Shown piece by piece: positions 33,052-41,460 of a stretch of 64,000 bases of DNA. Source of the stretch: Paludisphaera mucosa (GTDB lineage Bacteria; Planctomycetota; Planctomycetia; Isosphaerales; Isosphaeraceae); contig NZ_JARRAG010000001.1 in assembly GCF_029589435.1 (NCBI RefSeq), positions 858,808-922,807 on the forward strand, given 5' to 3'. The position numbers and the translations under genes were made by a program. The notes beneath the pieces are model-generated. The model did not search any database and was not told the DNA's origin. It saw only the letters and a list, made by a program, of their open reading frames with translations. Each line of letters opens with the position of its first letter. Within the stretch, counting starts at the first letter, position 1.

Positions 33052-33696
33052 ATGGTCAAGGTCATCGGCTCGGATACGGCGGAAGGCCTCGCCCAGCAAA
33101 CGGACGAGGACCTCATGCGCCGGTACCGCGAGGCCGGTGACGAGAAGGTCTACAACGAACTGGTCCATCGCTACGAACGCGAGCTCTACCGCTACCTGGC
33201 GCGCTACACGGGCGACCCGTCGATGGCGGAGGACGTGTTCCAGAACACGTTCCTCCAGATCCACCTGAAGCGTGGGTTGTACGAGGACGGACGCCCGTTT
33301 CGACCCTGGCTCTATGCGATCGCCACGCATCAGGCCGTCGACGCGCTGCGGAAGGCCGGCAGGCACCCGACCGTCAGCCTGGACCAGCGCCTGGCCCCCT
33401 CCCAGGGGGAGGCCGACGCCGGATCGCTGTTGGACATGCTCGTCAACGACGATACGGGTCCGCTGGCCGACCTCCAGGAGCAGGAACGCCGGGAATGGGT
33501 GCGCGAGAGCGTGGAACGCCTGCCCGACGCGCTTCGGCAGACTCTGATCCTCGCGTACCACCAGGATTTGAAGTATCGGGAAATCGCCGATATCCTCAAG
33601 ATTCCCGTGGGCACCGTGAAATCGCGACTGCACGCCGCCCTCGCCAAGCTCCAGCAGATGGCGAAGGCCGCGAAGCAGGACGGGAAAGAAGATTGA
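33052..33696 (+). CDS. ECF-type RNA polymerase sigma factor
   Basis: A 214-residue sigma-70-family factor of the extracytoplasmic type. Region 2 spans about residues 20-90 with the core-binding and -10 recognition helices (VYNELVHRYERELYRYLARY, DPSMAEDVFQNTFLQIHLKR, RPFRPWLYAIATHQAVDALR). Region 4 is at the C-terminus: VERLPDALRQTLILAYHQDL and the helix-turn-helix YREIADILKIPVGTVKSRLH. The ATG at 33052 gives the normal start of region 2. The next gene starts four bases later and is probably its membrane partner. Confidence 0.93.
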   Translation: MVKVIGSDTAEGLAQQTDEDLMRRYREAGDEKVYNELVHRYERELYRYLARYTGDPSMAEDVFQNTFLQIHLKRGLYEDGRPFRPWLYAIATHQAVDALRKAGRHPTVSLDQRLAPSQGEADAGSLLDMLVNDDTGPLADLQEQERREWVRESVERLPDALRQTLILAYHQDLKYREIADILKIPVGTVKSRLHAALAKLQQMAKAAKQDGKED

Positions 33697-33700
33697 CCCC

Positions 33701-34672
33701 ATGAACGCCGACGAACTGCTCGATTTCGCCCTCGGCCAGCTCGAAGACCCGCGACGGCGAGCCCTCGACGAGGCCTCCCGGTCGGATCCGGAAGTCGCGG
33801 CCAAGATCCAGCGGGCCCGCCGGGCCGTCGACCTGCTGTGCGACGACGGGCTGCTCGCCGACCCTCCCCCCGGCCTGGCGGGCCGGACGCTCGCGTTCGT
33901 CGCCCAGAGCCCCGCCCGGTCGCCCTCGATCCTGGACTACGTCCCGGCCCGCGTCCCTTTTCGCTGGGCCGACTTCGCGGTGGCCGCCAGCATCTTCGTC
34001 GCCGGCCTGCTCACCCTGATGCCGGCCGTGCAGCGGTCTCGCGAGCGGATGAACCAGGCGGGCTGCGTCTTCAACCTCCAGCAGATCGGCCAGGCCCTGG
34101 GCCAGTACGCGACGATCCACCCGTCGTACCCCTCGCCCCCCAGCGACCGCGCCGGGGCCGACAGCGGCCTGTTCGCGGCCTTCCTGCGGGGCTCCGGGGT
34201 GCTGCCGGACGTCTCGGTGCTCGACTGCCCCTACAACGGCCGCTGCGACCTGGAGCACGCCCGGAACCTGACGTCGTTCGAGCAGGCCGACGCGATGAGC
34301 AAGAGCGACCCGGCGGCCTACAAGAAGATGGTCTGCTGGGACTACGGCTACAACCCGGGCTACCGCCACGCTTCCGGCCGGCTCGGGCCGATCACGGCCC
34401 GGCCCGCCTCGCTTATCGCGGTCGTCGCCGATCAGCCGCCCGACGACGCCTCGCTCGGCGACGTCGACCGCAACAGCCCGAACCACTTCGGGGCCGGCCA
34501 GAACGTCCTCTACAGCGACGGCGGCGTCCGCTGGCACCGCTCCCGCCTGGTCGCCCCCGACGATCGCGACGTCTACCTGAATAACGCCCGCAAGATGGAG
34601 CCCGGGATCAACGACCGCGACTCCGTCATCCTGCCGCGACACGCCCCCTTCGGCAACTTCCCGGGCCGCTGA
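33701..34672 (+). CDS. membrane anti-sigma-like protein with DUF1559-type C-terminus
   Basis: A 323-residue protein following the sigma factor by four bases. Residues 1-75 (ADELLDFALGQLEDPRRRAL, then the helical VDLLCDDGLLAD) look like a short cytoplasmic anti-sigma arm. One membrane helix follows (WADFAVAASIFVAGLLTLMP, about 90-109). The exported part resembles DUF1559: CVFNLQQIGQALGQYATIHP after the helix, CPYNGRCDLEHARN, and a closing HFGAGQNVLYSDGGVRW matching the H-x-G-x-N-x-L-(F/Y)-x-DG signature. It probably tethers and releases the sigma factor in response to an envelope signal (inference from context). Confidence 0.7.
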   Translation: MNADELLDFALGQLEDPRRRALDEASRSDPEVAAKIQRARRAVDLLCDDGLLADPPPGLAGRTLAFVAQSPARSPSILDYVPARVPFRWADFAVAASIFVAGLLTLMPAVQRSRERMNQAGCVFNLQQIGQALGQYATIHPSYPSPPSDRAGADSGLFAAFLRGSGVLPDVSVLDCPYNGRCDLEHARNLTSFEQADAMSKSDPAAYKKMVCWDYGYNPGYRHASGRLGPITARPASLIAVVADQPPDDASLGDVDRNSPNHFGAGQNVLYSDGGVRWHRSRLVAPDDRDVYLNNARKMEPGINDRDSVILPRHAPFGNFPGR

Positions 34673-34852
34673 TCCCTCGGGCCCGGATCTGCCGAGAGTC
34701 ACATCGACGCGACGCCGCCCTCTCCGGGTTGCCTCGCGTCGGTTCGCTTTCGAAGCCGCCCGACCGCTTGCGACGCTTGAGCCTCTCTCACGCGACTGCT
34801 ACGGTGAGACCGTCCTTCTCGCTCGAAGCACGACCCCGTGGAGGCTCGGACG

Positions 34853-36280
34853 TTGATCCCTCGGATTCTCCCCAGCATCGCCTGGGCGGCGGCCGGGCTG
34901 GCGGCGATCGCGGGCCTGACGCCGCGTCCGGCCACGGCGGCGCGGCCGAACATCGTGATCGTGATGCCGGACGACGTCGGCTACGGCGACTTCTCGTTCC
35001 ACGGCAGCCCGATCGTCCGCACGCCGAACATCGACGCCTTCGCCCGCGAGAGCCTCCGCTTCACCGGCTTCCACGTCAGCCCGACCTGCGCCCCGACGCG
35101 CGCCGCGCTGCTGACCGGTCGCCACGAGTTCAAGTCGGGCGTGACGCACACGATCGACGAGCGCGAGCGGCTCAGCCTGAAGGCGACGACCTTCGCCCAG
35201 GTCCTGAAGGCGAACGGCTATGCGACGGGGATCTTCGGCAAGTGGCACCTCGGCGACCAGGCGGCGTATCAGCCCGAGCGCCGGGGGTTCGACGAGACGT
35301 TCGTCCACGGCGCCGGCGGCATCGGCCAGACCTTCCCGGGAAGCTGCGGCGACGTCCCGGGCAACATGTATCTCGACCCGACGATCCGCCACAACGGGGT
35401 CTTCGAGAAGACCCGCGGCTTCTGCACGGACGTCTTCTTCAACCAGGCCCTGGGCTGGATCGATGCGAAGCGGAAGGCCGACGCCCCCTTCTTCGCCCTC
35501 ATCACCCCGAACGCGGCCCACACGCCGCTCCAGTGCCCGGAGGACTACGCGAAGCGGCACGCGGGGCAGGTCTCCGAGGACGCCGCGAAGTTCTACGGCA
35601 TGATCGAGAACATCGACGACGACTTCGGCCGGGTGACCGCCGCGTTGAAGTCGTGGGGGATCGAAAACGACACGCTCGTCGTCTTCCTGACCGACAACGG
35701 CGGGACGATCGGCGTGCCGATCTTCAACGCCGGCATGCGCGGGCAGAAGGTCGGGCCGTACGAGGGGGGCACCCGCGTCCCCTCGTTCTGGCGGTGGCCT
35801 GCGGCGATCCAGGGTGGCCGCGACGTCCCCGCCCTGACCGCCCACGTCGACGTCTTCCCGACCCTCGTCGAGATCCTCGGCGTCGCGACGTCGGACGAGG
35901 TCCGCCGCCAGGTCGAGGGCCGCAGCCTCGCCCCCTTCTTCCGCGACCAGCCCGTCGCCTGGCCCCGGCGCACGCTCGTCACCCACGTCGGCCGCTGGCC
36001 GCGCGGGCAGGTCGAGGCGTACAAGTTCAAGGGCGTCTCGATCCGCGACGATCGCTATTCGCTGGTCGAAAACGCCGAGCTCTTCGACCTCCAGGCCGAC
36101 CCCGGCCAGAAGACGAACGTGAACGCCGCCCACCCCGACGTCGCCGCACGACTTCGCGGTGAGTACGAAGCCTGGTGGACCTCGATCCTCCCCTGCCTGG
36201 AGAACGAGGACGCCGTCGGCCCGAAGATCAACCCTTACAAAGAATGGTACTGGAAGCAATTCGGTGGCGGCCCGTCTTAA
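34853..36280 (+). CDS. secreted sulfatase (arylsulfatase family)
   Basis: A 475-residue type I sulfatase cleaving sulfate esters. The TTG at 34853 is preferred because GTGGAGG lies eight bases upstream; a GTG at 34838 is the alternative. A signal peptide (about 1-30) precedes the calcium-site DDVGYGDFS and the formylglycine motif Cys79 in SPTCAPTRAALLTGR. Later come GKWHLGD, ITPNAAHTPLQCPEDY and FLTDNGG. Cys79 must be converted to formylglycine by a sulfatase-modifying enzyme, not seen here. Planctomycetes hold many such genes for sulfated polysaccharides. The substrate cannot be told. Confidence 0.92.
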   Translation: MIPRILPSIAWAAAGLAAIAGLTPRPATAARPNIVIVMPDDVGYGDFSFHGSPIVRTPNIDAFARESLRFTGFHVSPTCAPTRAALLTGRHEFKSGVTHTIDERERLSLKATTFAQVLKANGYATGIFGKWHLGDQAAYQPERRGFDETFVHGAGGIGQTFPGSCGDVPGNMYLDPTIRHNGVFEKTRGFCTDVFFNQALGWIDAKRKADAPFFALITPNAAHTPLQCPEDYAKRHAGQVSEDAAKFYGMIENIDDDFGRVTAALKSWGIENDTLVVFLTDNGGTIGVPIFNAGMRGQKVGPYEGGTRVPSFWRWPAAIQGGRDVPALTAHVDVFPTLVEILGVATSDEVRRQVEGRSLAPFFRDQPVAWPRRTLVTHVGRWPRGQVEAYKFKGVSIRDDRYSLVENAELFDLQADPGQKTNVNAAHPDVAARLRGEYEAWWTSILPCLENEDAVGPKINPYKEWYWKQFGGGPS

Positions 36281-36945
36281 CGTCCTGCGACCCGTGACAC
36301 CCGACCGGCGCGGTCGTCCTTCTCCCCTCGGCGGGAGAAGGTGGCCCGAAGGGCCGGATGAGGGGGACCATGACCGTCCCCTTGCGGCCGGTCGCGCTCA
36401 TGCGTCGAGTTTTCGATATTTCTGCACGACGCTCTCTGTGCGAACGCCTCGACGAGCAATCTCGAGCCAGGGCGATCGGCCTTCTCACTTTCAGGGGCGG
36501 CCGGCAATGTCGTAGGGAGCCTTGCCGAACCTCGGACTGCGAGGCCCGAGCACGGTCCGGGCTGCGAAGGAGCCGTGCCGGATGGTGAGCCCCTCATCCG
36601 GCCTTCGGCCACCTTCTCTTACGAAGGGGAGAAGGACGATCGCGCCGGCTCGCGAAGGAGGGTTCGACAGGTCCAATGCGATCCGGGGAAAAGGACTCCC
36701 CATTTGGCGATCGTGTCCCAAGATAGCGAATAGGGGACATTCTCGCTCAGGGCTGACGATCGACGACGAGGTGGAGTGCGGGGGTATGAAAATGCAAAAA
36801 AAATTCGACGAAGGAAGCCACCTTTTTGACGATGCCATAACCTTGTCAAATAAGGATTAGCGTCAAATCTTGCGCAGCGGATTGCTCGCGAACGAAGCCG
36901 ATTCGAAGCCAGTGCGCGGGAGCTTTCGCCACGAAGGGAGATGGA
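36281..36945. other. intergenic region containing an inverted repeat pair
   Basis: No supported gene. It holds two inverted copies of a palindromic repeat (listed next) and an AT-richer part around 36700-36880. Open frames on both strands lack motifs and start signals. Confidence 0.45.
36305..36648. repeat. inverted pair of 65-bp palindromic elements
   Basis: The element at 36305-36369 (containing CGTCCTTCTCCCCT, GAGAAGGTGGCC, GAAGG and CCGGATGAGGGG) recurs as its reverse complement at 36584-36648 with a few changes. Each copy is itself partly self-complementary (CTTCTCCC/GGGAGAAG and GGCCC/GGGCC). This is REP/MITE-like. Confidence 0.7.
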
Positions 36946-37203
36946 TCAGTCGAGGCGTAAGGGAGGCAGAAGGATCGCCCGGGATCGGAGATCAATCGGT
37001 ACGTTCATCATCCGAAGGCCTCGAAGTTTGTCGCGCTCCCGACGGACCCGACTCGCCTCCTCCATCACCGCGTCGCAGGAGATGACGCCGGTCGACCAGT
37101 GCGGCGACCTCGTGGTTCGGGGGAAAAGCGCCAGCGAGGCTCGCCCCCCCAGCGCGGCCAGGAGCACGAGCAGCATGTAGGACCTCGGCCGCAATCGTCC
37201 CAT
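36946..37203 (-). CDS. small hypothetical protein, possible membrane anchor
   Basis: An 85-residue product from an ATG with GAAGGGAG nine bases upstream. It opens GRLRPRSYMLLVLLAALGGR, a short hydrophobic anchor or signal, then SPHWSTGVISCDAVMEEASR and a basic helix. It is 46 bases downstream of the NUDIX gene in the same direction, at the end of a long minus-strand run. No family is recognised. Confidence 0.4.
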   Translation of the reverse strand: MGRLRPRSYMLLVLLAALGGRASLALFPRTTRSPHWSTGVISCDAVMEEASRVRRERDKLRGLRMMNVPIDLRSRAILLPPLRLD

Positions 37204-37249
37204 CGCGCGGGCTCCCTTCGACCGAGGAGGCGTAGAGGCGGATTCGCGG

Positions 37250-37804
37250 TTAGGCCCCGGGCTTCGGGCCGCGGCGGAGCTGGTCGCAGAAGAGGATCGA
37301 GAGCATCGACTTGGCGTCGCGGATCCGGCCGTCGTGGACCATGGCGACGGCCTCGGACCAGGGGACGATCTTGGTTTCCAGGCGCTCGTCGGGCTGGTGG
37401 TCGGTGGGGCCGGGGGTGAGGTCCTCGCAGAGGTAGAGGAACATCCGCTCGGTCATGACCCCCGGGGTGACGTGCCACCAGCGCAGGAAGGTGATCCGGC
37501 CGGCGCGGAAGCCGGTCTCCTCGGCCAGCTCGCGGGGGGCGGTCTGGTCGGGGGTCTCGCCCTCGTCGAGGGTGCCGGCGGGGACTTCCAGCAGGGTCTC
37601 GCCGATGGCGTGACGGTAGTTGTAGACGAGGCAGACGTGGTCGGCGTCGACCATGGGGACGAGCGCCACCGCGCCGCGATGGAGGACGACCTCGCGCTCG
37701 GCGAGGCCGCCGTCGATCAGGCGGACGGGCTGCACCGCCAGGTCGAGCTTGACCCCGCGGTAGATCACCCGCCGCGGCGGGAGCGGCTCGTCGTCGGCGG
37801 GCAC
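37250..37804 (-). CDS. NUDIX hydrolase, ADP-ribose pyrophosphatase-like
   Basis: A 184-residue NUDIX enzyme. The Nudix box occupies residues 77-99 (Gly77, then REL-x-EE-x-G ending GF at 98-99) with all metal-binding glutamates. The upstream strands (REVVLHRGAVALVPMVDADH and YRHAIGETLLEVPAG) match ADP-ribose pyrophosphatases, which hydrolyse ADP-ribose to AMP and ribose phosphate. It has a GTG start, one base after the stop of the stress-protein gene, so the two are co-translated. Confidence 0.9.
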   Translation of the reverse strand: MPADDEPLPPRRVIYRGVKLDLAVQPVRLIDGGLAEREVVLHRGAVALVPMVDADHVCLVYNYRHAIGETLLEVPAGTLDEGETPDQTAPRELAEETGFRAGRITFLRWWHVTPGVMTERMFLYLCEDLTPGPTDHQPDERLETKIVPWSEAVAMVHDGRIRDAKSMLSILFCDQLRRGPKPGA

Positions 37805-37805
37805 G

Positions 37806-38267
37806 TCAGGACGCCTCGGCCGGGGCGGACCGGATCGTCAGCACGGGGCAGGGGGCCTCGCGGACGATCCGCTCGGCGACCGATCCGAGCAAAGCGTGGC
37901 TGAGCCCGGTGCGACCGTGGGTGGCGATGACGACCAGGTCGACCTTCTTCTCGGCCGCGTAGTCGACGATCGCCTCGGCCGGCGTCCCCCAGCGGACCGA
38001 GGTCGTCAGGCTCCTCGGCGTCCCCCACTCGGGCTTCACGGCGTCGCCCAGCGTGAGCGCGGCGCGCTTCTCGTCGTCCTCGTAGAACTGGGGGGGCATG
38101 ACGGGCATCAGGAGCTGGTCCGGGCTCGCGGGGACGAGGTCGGACAGGACGTGGATGACGTGCAGCTCGGCGTCGAACTTCTCCGCCAGGCCGCAGGCGT
38201 AGCGGAGCGCCTGCTCGCAGTGCGAGCTGAAGTCCGAAGGCGCGAGGATGCGGCCGATGGCGATCAT
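37806..38267 (-). CDS. universal stress protein (UspA family)
   Basis: A 153-residue single-domain Usp. It opens IGRILAPSDFSSHCEQALRY, has AEAIVDYAAEKKVDLVVIAT and the ATP-binding loop THGRTGLSHALLGSVAERIV (G-2x-G-9x-G-S type), and ends CPVLTIRSA, so it probably binds ATP. The ATG overlaps the ilvE stop by four bases. A longer upstream open frame is a shadow of ilvE. Confidence 0.92.
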   Translation of the reverse strand: MIAIGRILAPSDFSSHCEQALRYACGLAEKFDAELHVIHVLSDLVPASPDQLLMPVMPPQFYEDDEKRAALTLGDAVKPEWGTPRSLTTSVRWGTPAEAIVDYAAEKKVDLVVIATHGRTGLSHALLGSVAERIVREAPCPVLTIRSAPAEAS

Positions 38268-39130
38268 GCTTCGCCTTCGCGGACCAGGCGGCCGAAGCGC
38301 TGGCGCAGCTCGCGGGTGATCGGCCCGGGCTTGCCGGTGCCCAGGGGTCGGCCGTCGCACTCGACGACCGGGATCAGCTCGGCGGCGGTGCCGGTGAGGA
38401 AGCATTCGTCGGCCGTGTAGACGTCGTAGCGGTCCATCGTCCGCTCGAAGACCTTGTAGCCGGCCTGCCGCGCCAGGCCGATGACGGCCTCGCGGGTGAT
38501 GCCTTCGAGGATGCCCGAGTCGACCGACGGCGTGTGGATCTCGCCCTTGCGGACGACGAAGATGTTGTCGCCCGTGCACTCGGCGACCTCGCCCTTGTGG
38601 TTGAGCATCAGCGCCTCCAGGCAGCCGGCCAGCGCGCCCTCCATCTTGGCGAGGATGTTGTTCAGGTAGTTCAGCGACTTCACCCGGGGGTTGACCGTGT
38701 TCGGGTGGCTGCGGATCGTCGCGGCGGTGACGATCTTCAGGCCGTGCTCGTACAGCTCCTCGGGGTAGAGGCTGATCAGGTCGGTGATGATGATCACCTG
38801 GGGGTCGGTGGTCCGGCGGGGATCCAGGCCGAGGCTCCCCGAGCCCCGGGTGACGACGACGCGGATATAGGCGTCGGTCAGCTTGTTGGCGGCGAGGGTG
38901 TCGACGATGGCGGCGGCCATCTCCTCGCGCGAGATCGGGATCCGCAGGTGGATCGCCACGGCCGAGGCGTAGAGCCGGTCGACGTGGTCCTTGAGCCGGA
39001 AGACCCGGCCCGAGTAGGAACGGATACCCTCGAAGACGCCGTCGCCGTAGAGGAGCCCGTGATCGTAGACGCTGATCTTCGCGTCCGACTTATCGTAGAG
39101 CTTGCCGCCGATGTAGACCTTGGGGCTCAT
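38264..39130 (-). CDS. ilvE: branched-chain amino acid aminotransferase
   Basis: A 288-residue class IV PLP aminotransferase catalysing the last step of Leu, Ile and Val synthesis. The ATG at 39130 follows GGGAGGG by six bases; the open frame upstream is discarded. It shows YDHGLLYGDGVFEGIRSYSG (residues 22-41), the PLP lysine Lys151 in NPRVKSLNYLNN, and EVAECTGDNIFVV plus GILEGITREAV, which separate IlvE from D-amino-acid aminotransferase. It is coupled to the stress-protein gene downstream and lies 65 bases after the LolD-like gene. Confidence 0.93.
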   Translation of the reverse strand: MSPKVYIGGKLYDKSDAKISVYDHGLLYGDGVFEGIRSYSGRVFRLKDHVDRLYASAVAIHLRIPISREEMAAAIVDTLAANKLTDAYIRVVVTRGSGSLGLDPRRTTDPQVIIITDLISLYPEELYEHGLKIVTAATIRSHPNTVNPRVKSLNYLNNILAKMEGALAGCLEALMLNHKGEVAECTGDNIFVVRKGEIHTPSVDSGILEGITREAVIGLARQAGYKVFERTMDRYDVYTADECFLTGTAAELIPVVECDGRPLGTGKPGPITRELRQRFGRLVREGEA

Positions 39131-39195
39131 CAGGCCCTCCCGGTCCCGCGCCGCGTCGGGGCCGCGACATCCACGCAACATGGTATCGTTCGGGC

Positions 39196-39906
39196 TCAGA
39201 CAAGCGCGGGAATCCATTCCTCGATACGCCCTTCCGCAAGCCTCACGACCCGGTCGGCCTGGTTGGCGATCTGTTGATCATGCGTGACCAATATCATAGT
39301 CAGCCCGCGTTCCCTATTCAAGTCGCGCAGCAGTTCGAGCACCCCCTGGCCGGTGCCGGCGTCAAGGTTTCCGGTCGGCTCGTCGGCCAGCAGGACCTCG
39401 GGGCGGCCGACCAGGGCGCGGGCGATGGCCGCCCGCTGCATCTCGCCTCCGGAGAGTTCCGAGGGGTGGTGGGTGAGCCGGTGGCCCAGGCCGACGCGCT
39501 CCAGCATCTCCTCGGCGTCGCGGCGGATCGCCTTGCGCTGCTTGACGTAGGCGAAGAGGCCGGTGCGGATCAGGTGCGGCATCATCACGTTCTCGACCGC
39601 CGTCAGCTCCGGCAGCAGGTGGTAGAACTGGAAGATGAAGCCGAAGGTCCGGTTCCGCAGGACGTCGCGCTCGCGGTCGGGGCGGTCGTCGATCCGACGG
39701 CCGTCGAGCAGGACCTCGCCGCCGTCGGGCTGGTCGAGCAGGCCCAGGATGTGGAGCATCGTGCTCTTGCCCGACCCGCTGGCGCCGACCGCCGCCACCA
39801 GCTCCCCGCGCGACGCCTCGACGTCGACGCCGCGGAGGACGGGGACCTCGATCTTGCCCTTCCAGTAGCTCTTGCAGAGGCCGAAGGCCGCGATATGGGT
39901 GGTCAT
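39196..39906 (-). CDS. lolD: LolD-like ABC transporter ATPase
   Basis: A 236-residue ATPase of the LolD/MacB/FtsE class. It has Walker A AVGASGSGKSTML (about 39-51), Q-loop IFQFYHLLPELTA, signature LSGGEMQRAAIARAL, Walker B EVLLADEPTGNLD and the H-loop VTHD. It pairs with the FtsX-type permease encoded 76 bases upstream. Together they would extract lipoproteins from the inner membrane for the outer-membrane route. Planctomycete Lol systems are less studied, so the exact cargo is inferred. Confidence 0.88.
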   Translation of the reverse strand: MTTHIAAFGLCKSYWKGKIEVPVLRGVDVEASRGELVAAVGASGSGKSTMLHILGLLDQPDGGEVLLDGRRIDDRPDRERDVLRNRTFGFIFQFYHLLPELTAVENVMMPHLIRTGLFAYVKQRKAIRRDAEEMLERVGLGHRLTHHPSELSGGEMQRAAIARALVGRPEVLLADEPTGNLDAGTGQGVLELLRDLNRERGLTMILVTHDQQIANQADRVVRLAEGRIEEWIPALV

Positions 39907-39982
39907 CGTCCGGGGCTTCCGTGGGGGGACGGGTCGGAGGAAGAAAGGGCACGCGCGCCGGCGGGGCTCCGCCCCGCGAGGC

Positions 39983-41404
39983 TCATTCGAACCGCAGGGC
40001 CTTGACCGGGTGCATCTTCGCCGCCCGCCGGGCCGGCCAGATGCTCGCGCCCACCGCGATGAACAGCGCCCCGGCGACGATCGCGACCACCGTGTGGGGC
40101 TCGATCAGGGTCGGGATCCGGTCGAAATAGTAGATCGAGTCGTCGAACACCTTGTGCTTCAGGACGACGCTGAGGAGCTTCTCGATCTCGTTGATGTAGC
40201 GGACGAAGATCAGGCCGCCGATCATCCCCACGCCGCTCCCCACGGCCCCCAGCATCAGGCCGTAGCCGAGGAAGATGTTGCGGACCCCGGAGGTCGACGC
40301 CCCCAGCGCCTTCATGATCCCGATGTCCCGCGTCTTCTCGACGACGATCATCGAGAAGGTCGCCAGGATGCCGAAGCCGGCCACGGCGATGATGAAGAAG
40401 AGCAGGATGTTCAGAATGCTCTGCTCGACCGCCACCGCCGCCAGCAGCGGGCCCTGCTTCTGCTCCCAGGTGAAGACCCGGAACTTCATCGGCGCGAGCC
40501 TCTCCAGGGCGAGCTGGAGCTTGTCGGCGAGGACGTCGAGGTCGGCCCCCTCGCGGACCTTGATCTGGATGTGGTTCACGGCCCCCTTGCCGTCCGAGTC
40601 TCGGATCAGCTTGCGGGCGCGCTGAAGCTCTTCGAGCGGGACGTAGACGTGGGTCGAGTCGTACTCGCTCATCCCGCTCTTGAAGTAGCCGACGACCGTG
40701 AAGTCGTCGAGGCCCGCCTCGGGGACCTTCGTGTGCTTGGGGAAGGCCAGCATGGCCTTCGTCCCCATCGGGGCCAGGTACAGGTCGGGCCGGTCGTGGC
40801 CCAGGTGATAGGTCGCGAGGGCGTAGCCGATGATCGCGCCGTGGATGGGGACCTGCGCGTCCTGCTGCTGCTCCAGGTACTGGCGGGTCGCGTCCATGAA
40901 CGGGTCGGGGGCCTCGTCCTTCAGCTCGCGGAGCCGCTGGCCGGCGGGCGACTGGGCCTTCAGCTCGTCGGAGACCTCGAACGAGGGGGGGATGGGCTTG
41001 CCGTTCTGGTCGAACAGGTGCTCGGCGAAGTCGCCCGTCTTGGCGCGCTCCTCGGGCCGCACGCCGATGATCTGGACGGGGTGGTTCCGGGAATCCGAGC
41101 CGTACTTGAACCGGAGCATCCCGGGCGTCTCCATGGTCGGGGCCATGGCCACGACCTCGTCGCCGCCGACCTCCTTGACCCGGGCCATGACCTCCTCATA
41201 GTTGAAGAAGCCCTCGAACGAGTCCGACTCGACGATCAGGTCGGCGAGCACGCCGTGGAGGCGGTCGCGCATCTTGTCGGCGAACCCGGCCATGACCGAG
41301 TTGACGACGATCATCGTCGCCACGCCCAGCATCACGCTGATGATGCTCGCCAGCGCGATGTAGCGGGTGCGGAGATACCGCCAGCAGAGCAGATACTTGT
41401 ACAC
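39983..41404 (-). CDS. LolC/LolE-type ABC permease (FtsX domain)
   Basis: A 473-residue permease. The GTG at 41404 follows AAGGAG by eight bases and begins YKYLLCWRYLRTRYIALASI, the LolC/E opening, with the first helix to about residue 38. A periplasmic MacB_PCD-like domain occupies about 40-320. Three C-terminal helices follow (ILNILLFFIIAVAGFGILAT, IFLGYGLMLGAVGSGVGMIG, HTVVAIVAGALFIAVGASIW), with the coupling motif RDIGIMKALGAS. The end PARRAAKMHPVKALRFE is typical. It works with the LolD-like ATPase. It is 56 bases after lysS. Confidence 0.88.
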   Translation of the reverse strand: MYKYLLCWRYLRTRYIALASIISVMLGVATMIVVNSVMAGFADKMRDRLHGVLADLIVESDSFEGFFNYEEVMARVKEVGGDEVVAMAPTMETPGMLRFKYGSDSRNHPVQIIGVRPEERAKTGDFAEHLFDQNGKPIPPSFEVSDELKAQSPAGQRLRELKDEAPDPFMDATRQYLEQQQDAQVPIHGAIIGYALATYHLGHDRPDLYLAPMGTKAMLAFPKHTKVPEAGLDDFTVVGYFKSGMSEYDSTHVYVPLEELQRARKLIRDSDGKGAVNHIQIKVREGADLDVLADKLQLALERLAPMKFRVFTWEQKQGPLLAAVAVEQSILNILLFFIIAVAGFGILATFSMIVVEKTRDIGIMKALGASTSGVRNIFLGYGLMLGAVGSGVGMIGGLIFVRYINEIEKLLSVVLKHKVFDDSIYYFDRIPTLIEPHTVVAIVAGALFIAVGASIWPARRAAKMHPVKALRFE

Positions 41405-41460
41405 GAGGCCACTCCTTCCCTGGAACCAGCCTTCACCGTTCTTCGCCCGCGATATGTCGC

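Noticed and set aside
36522-36860. Plus-strand ORF in the repeat-rich gap
   Set aside because: It runs through one of the palindromic repeat copies and has no start signal; composition changes within it.
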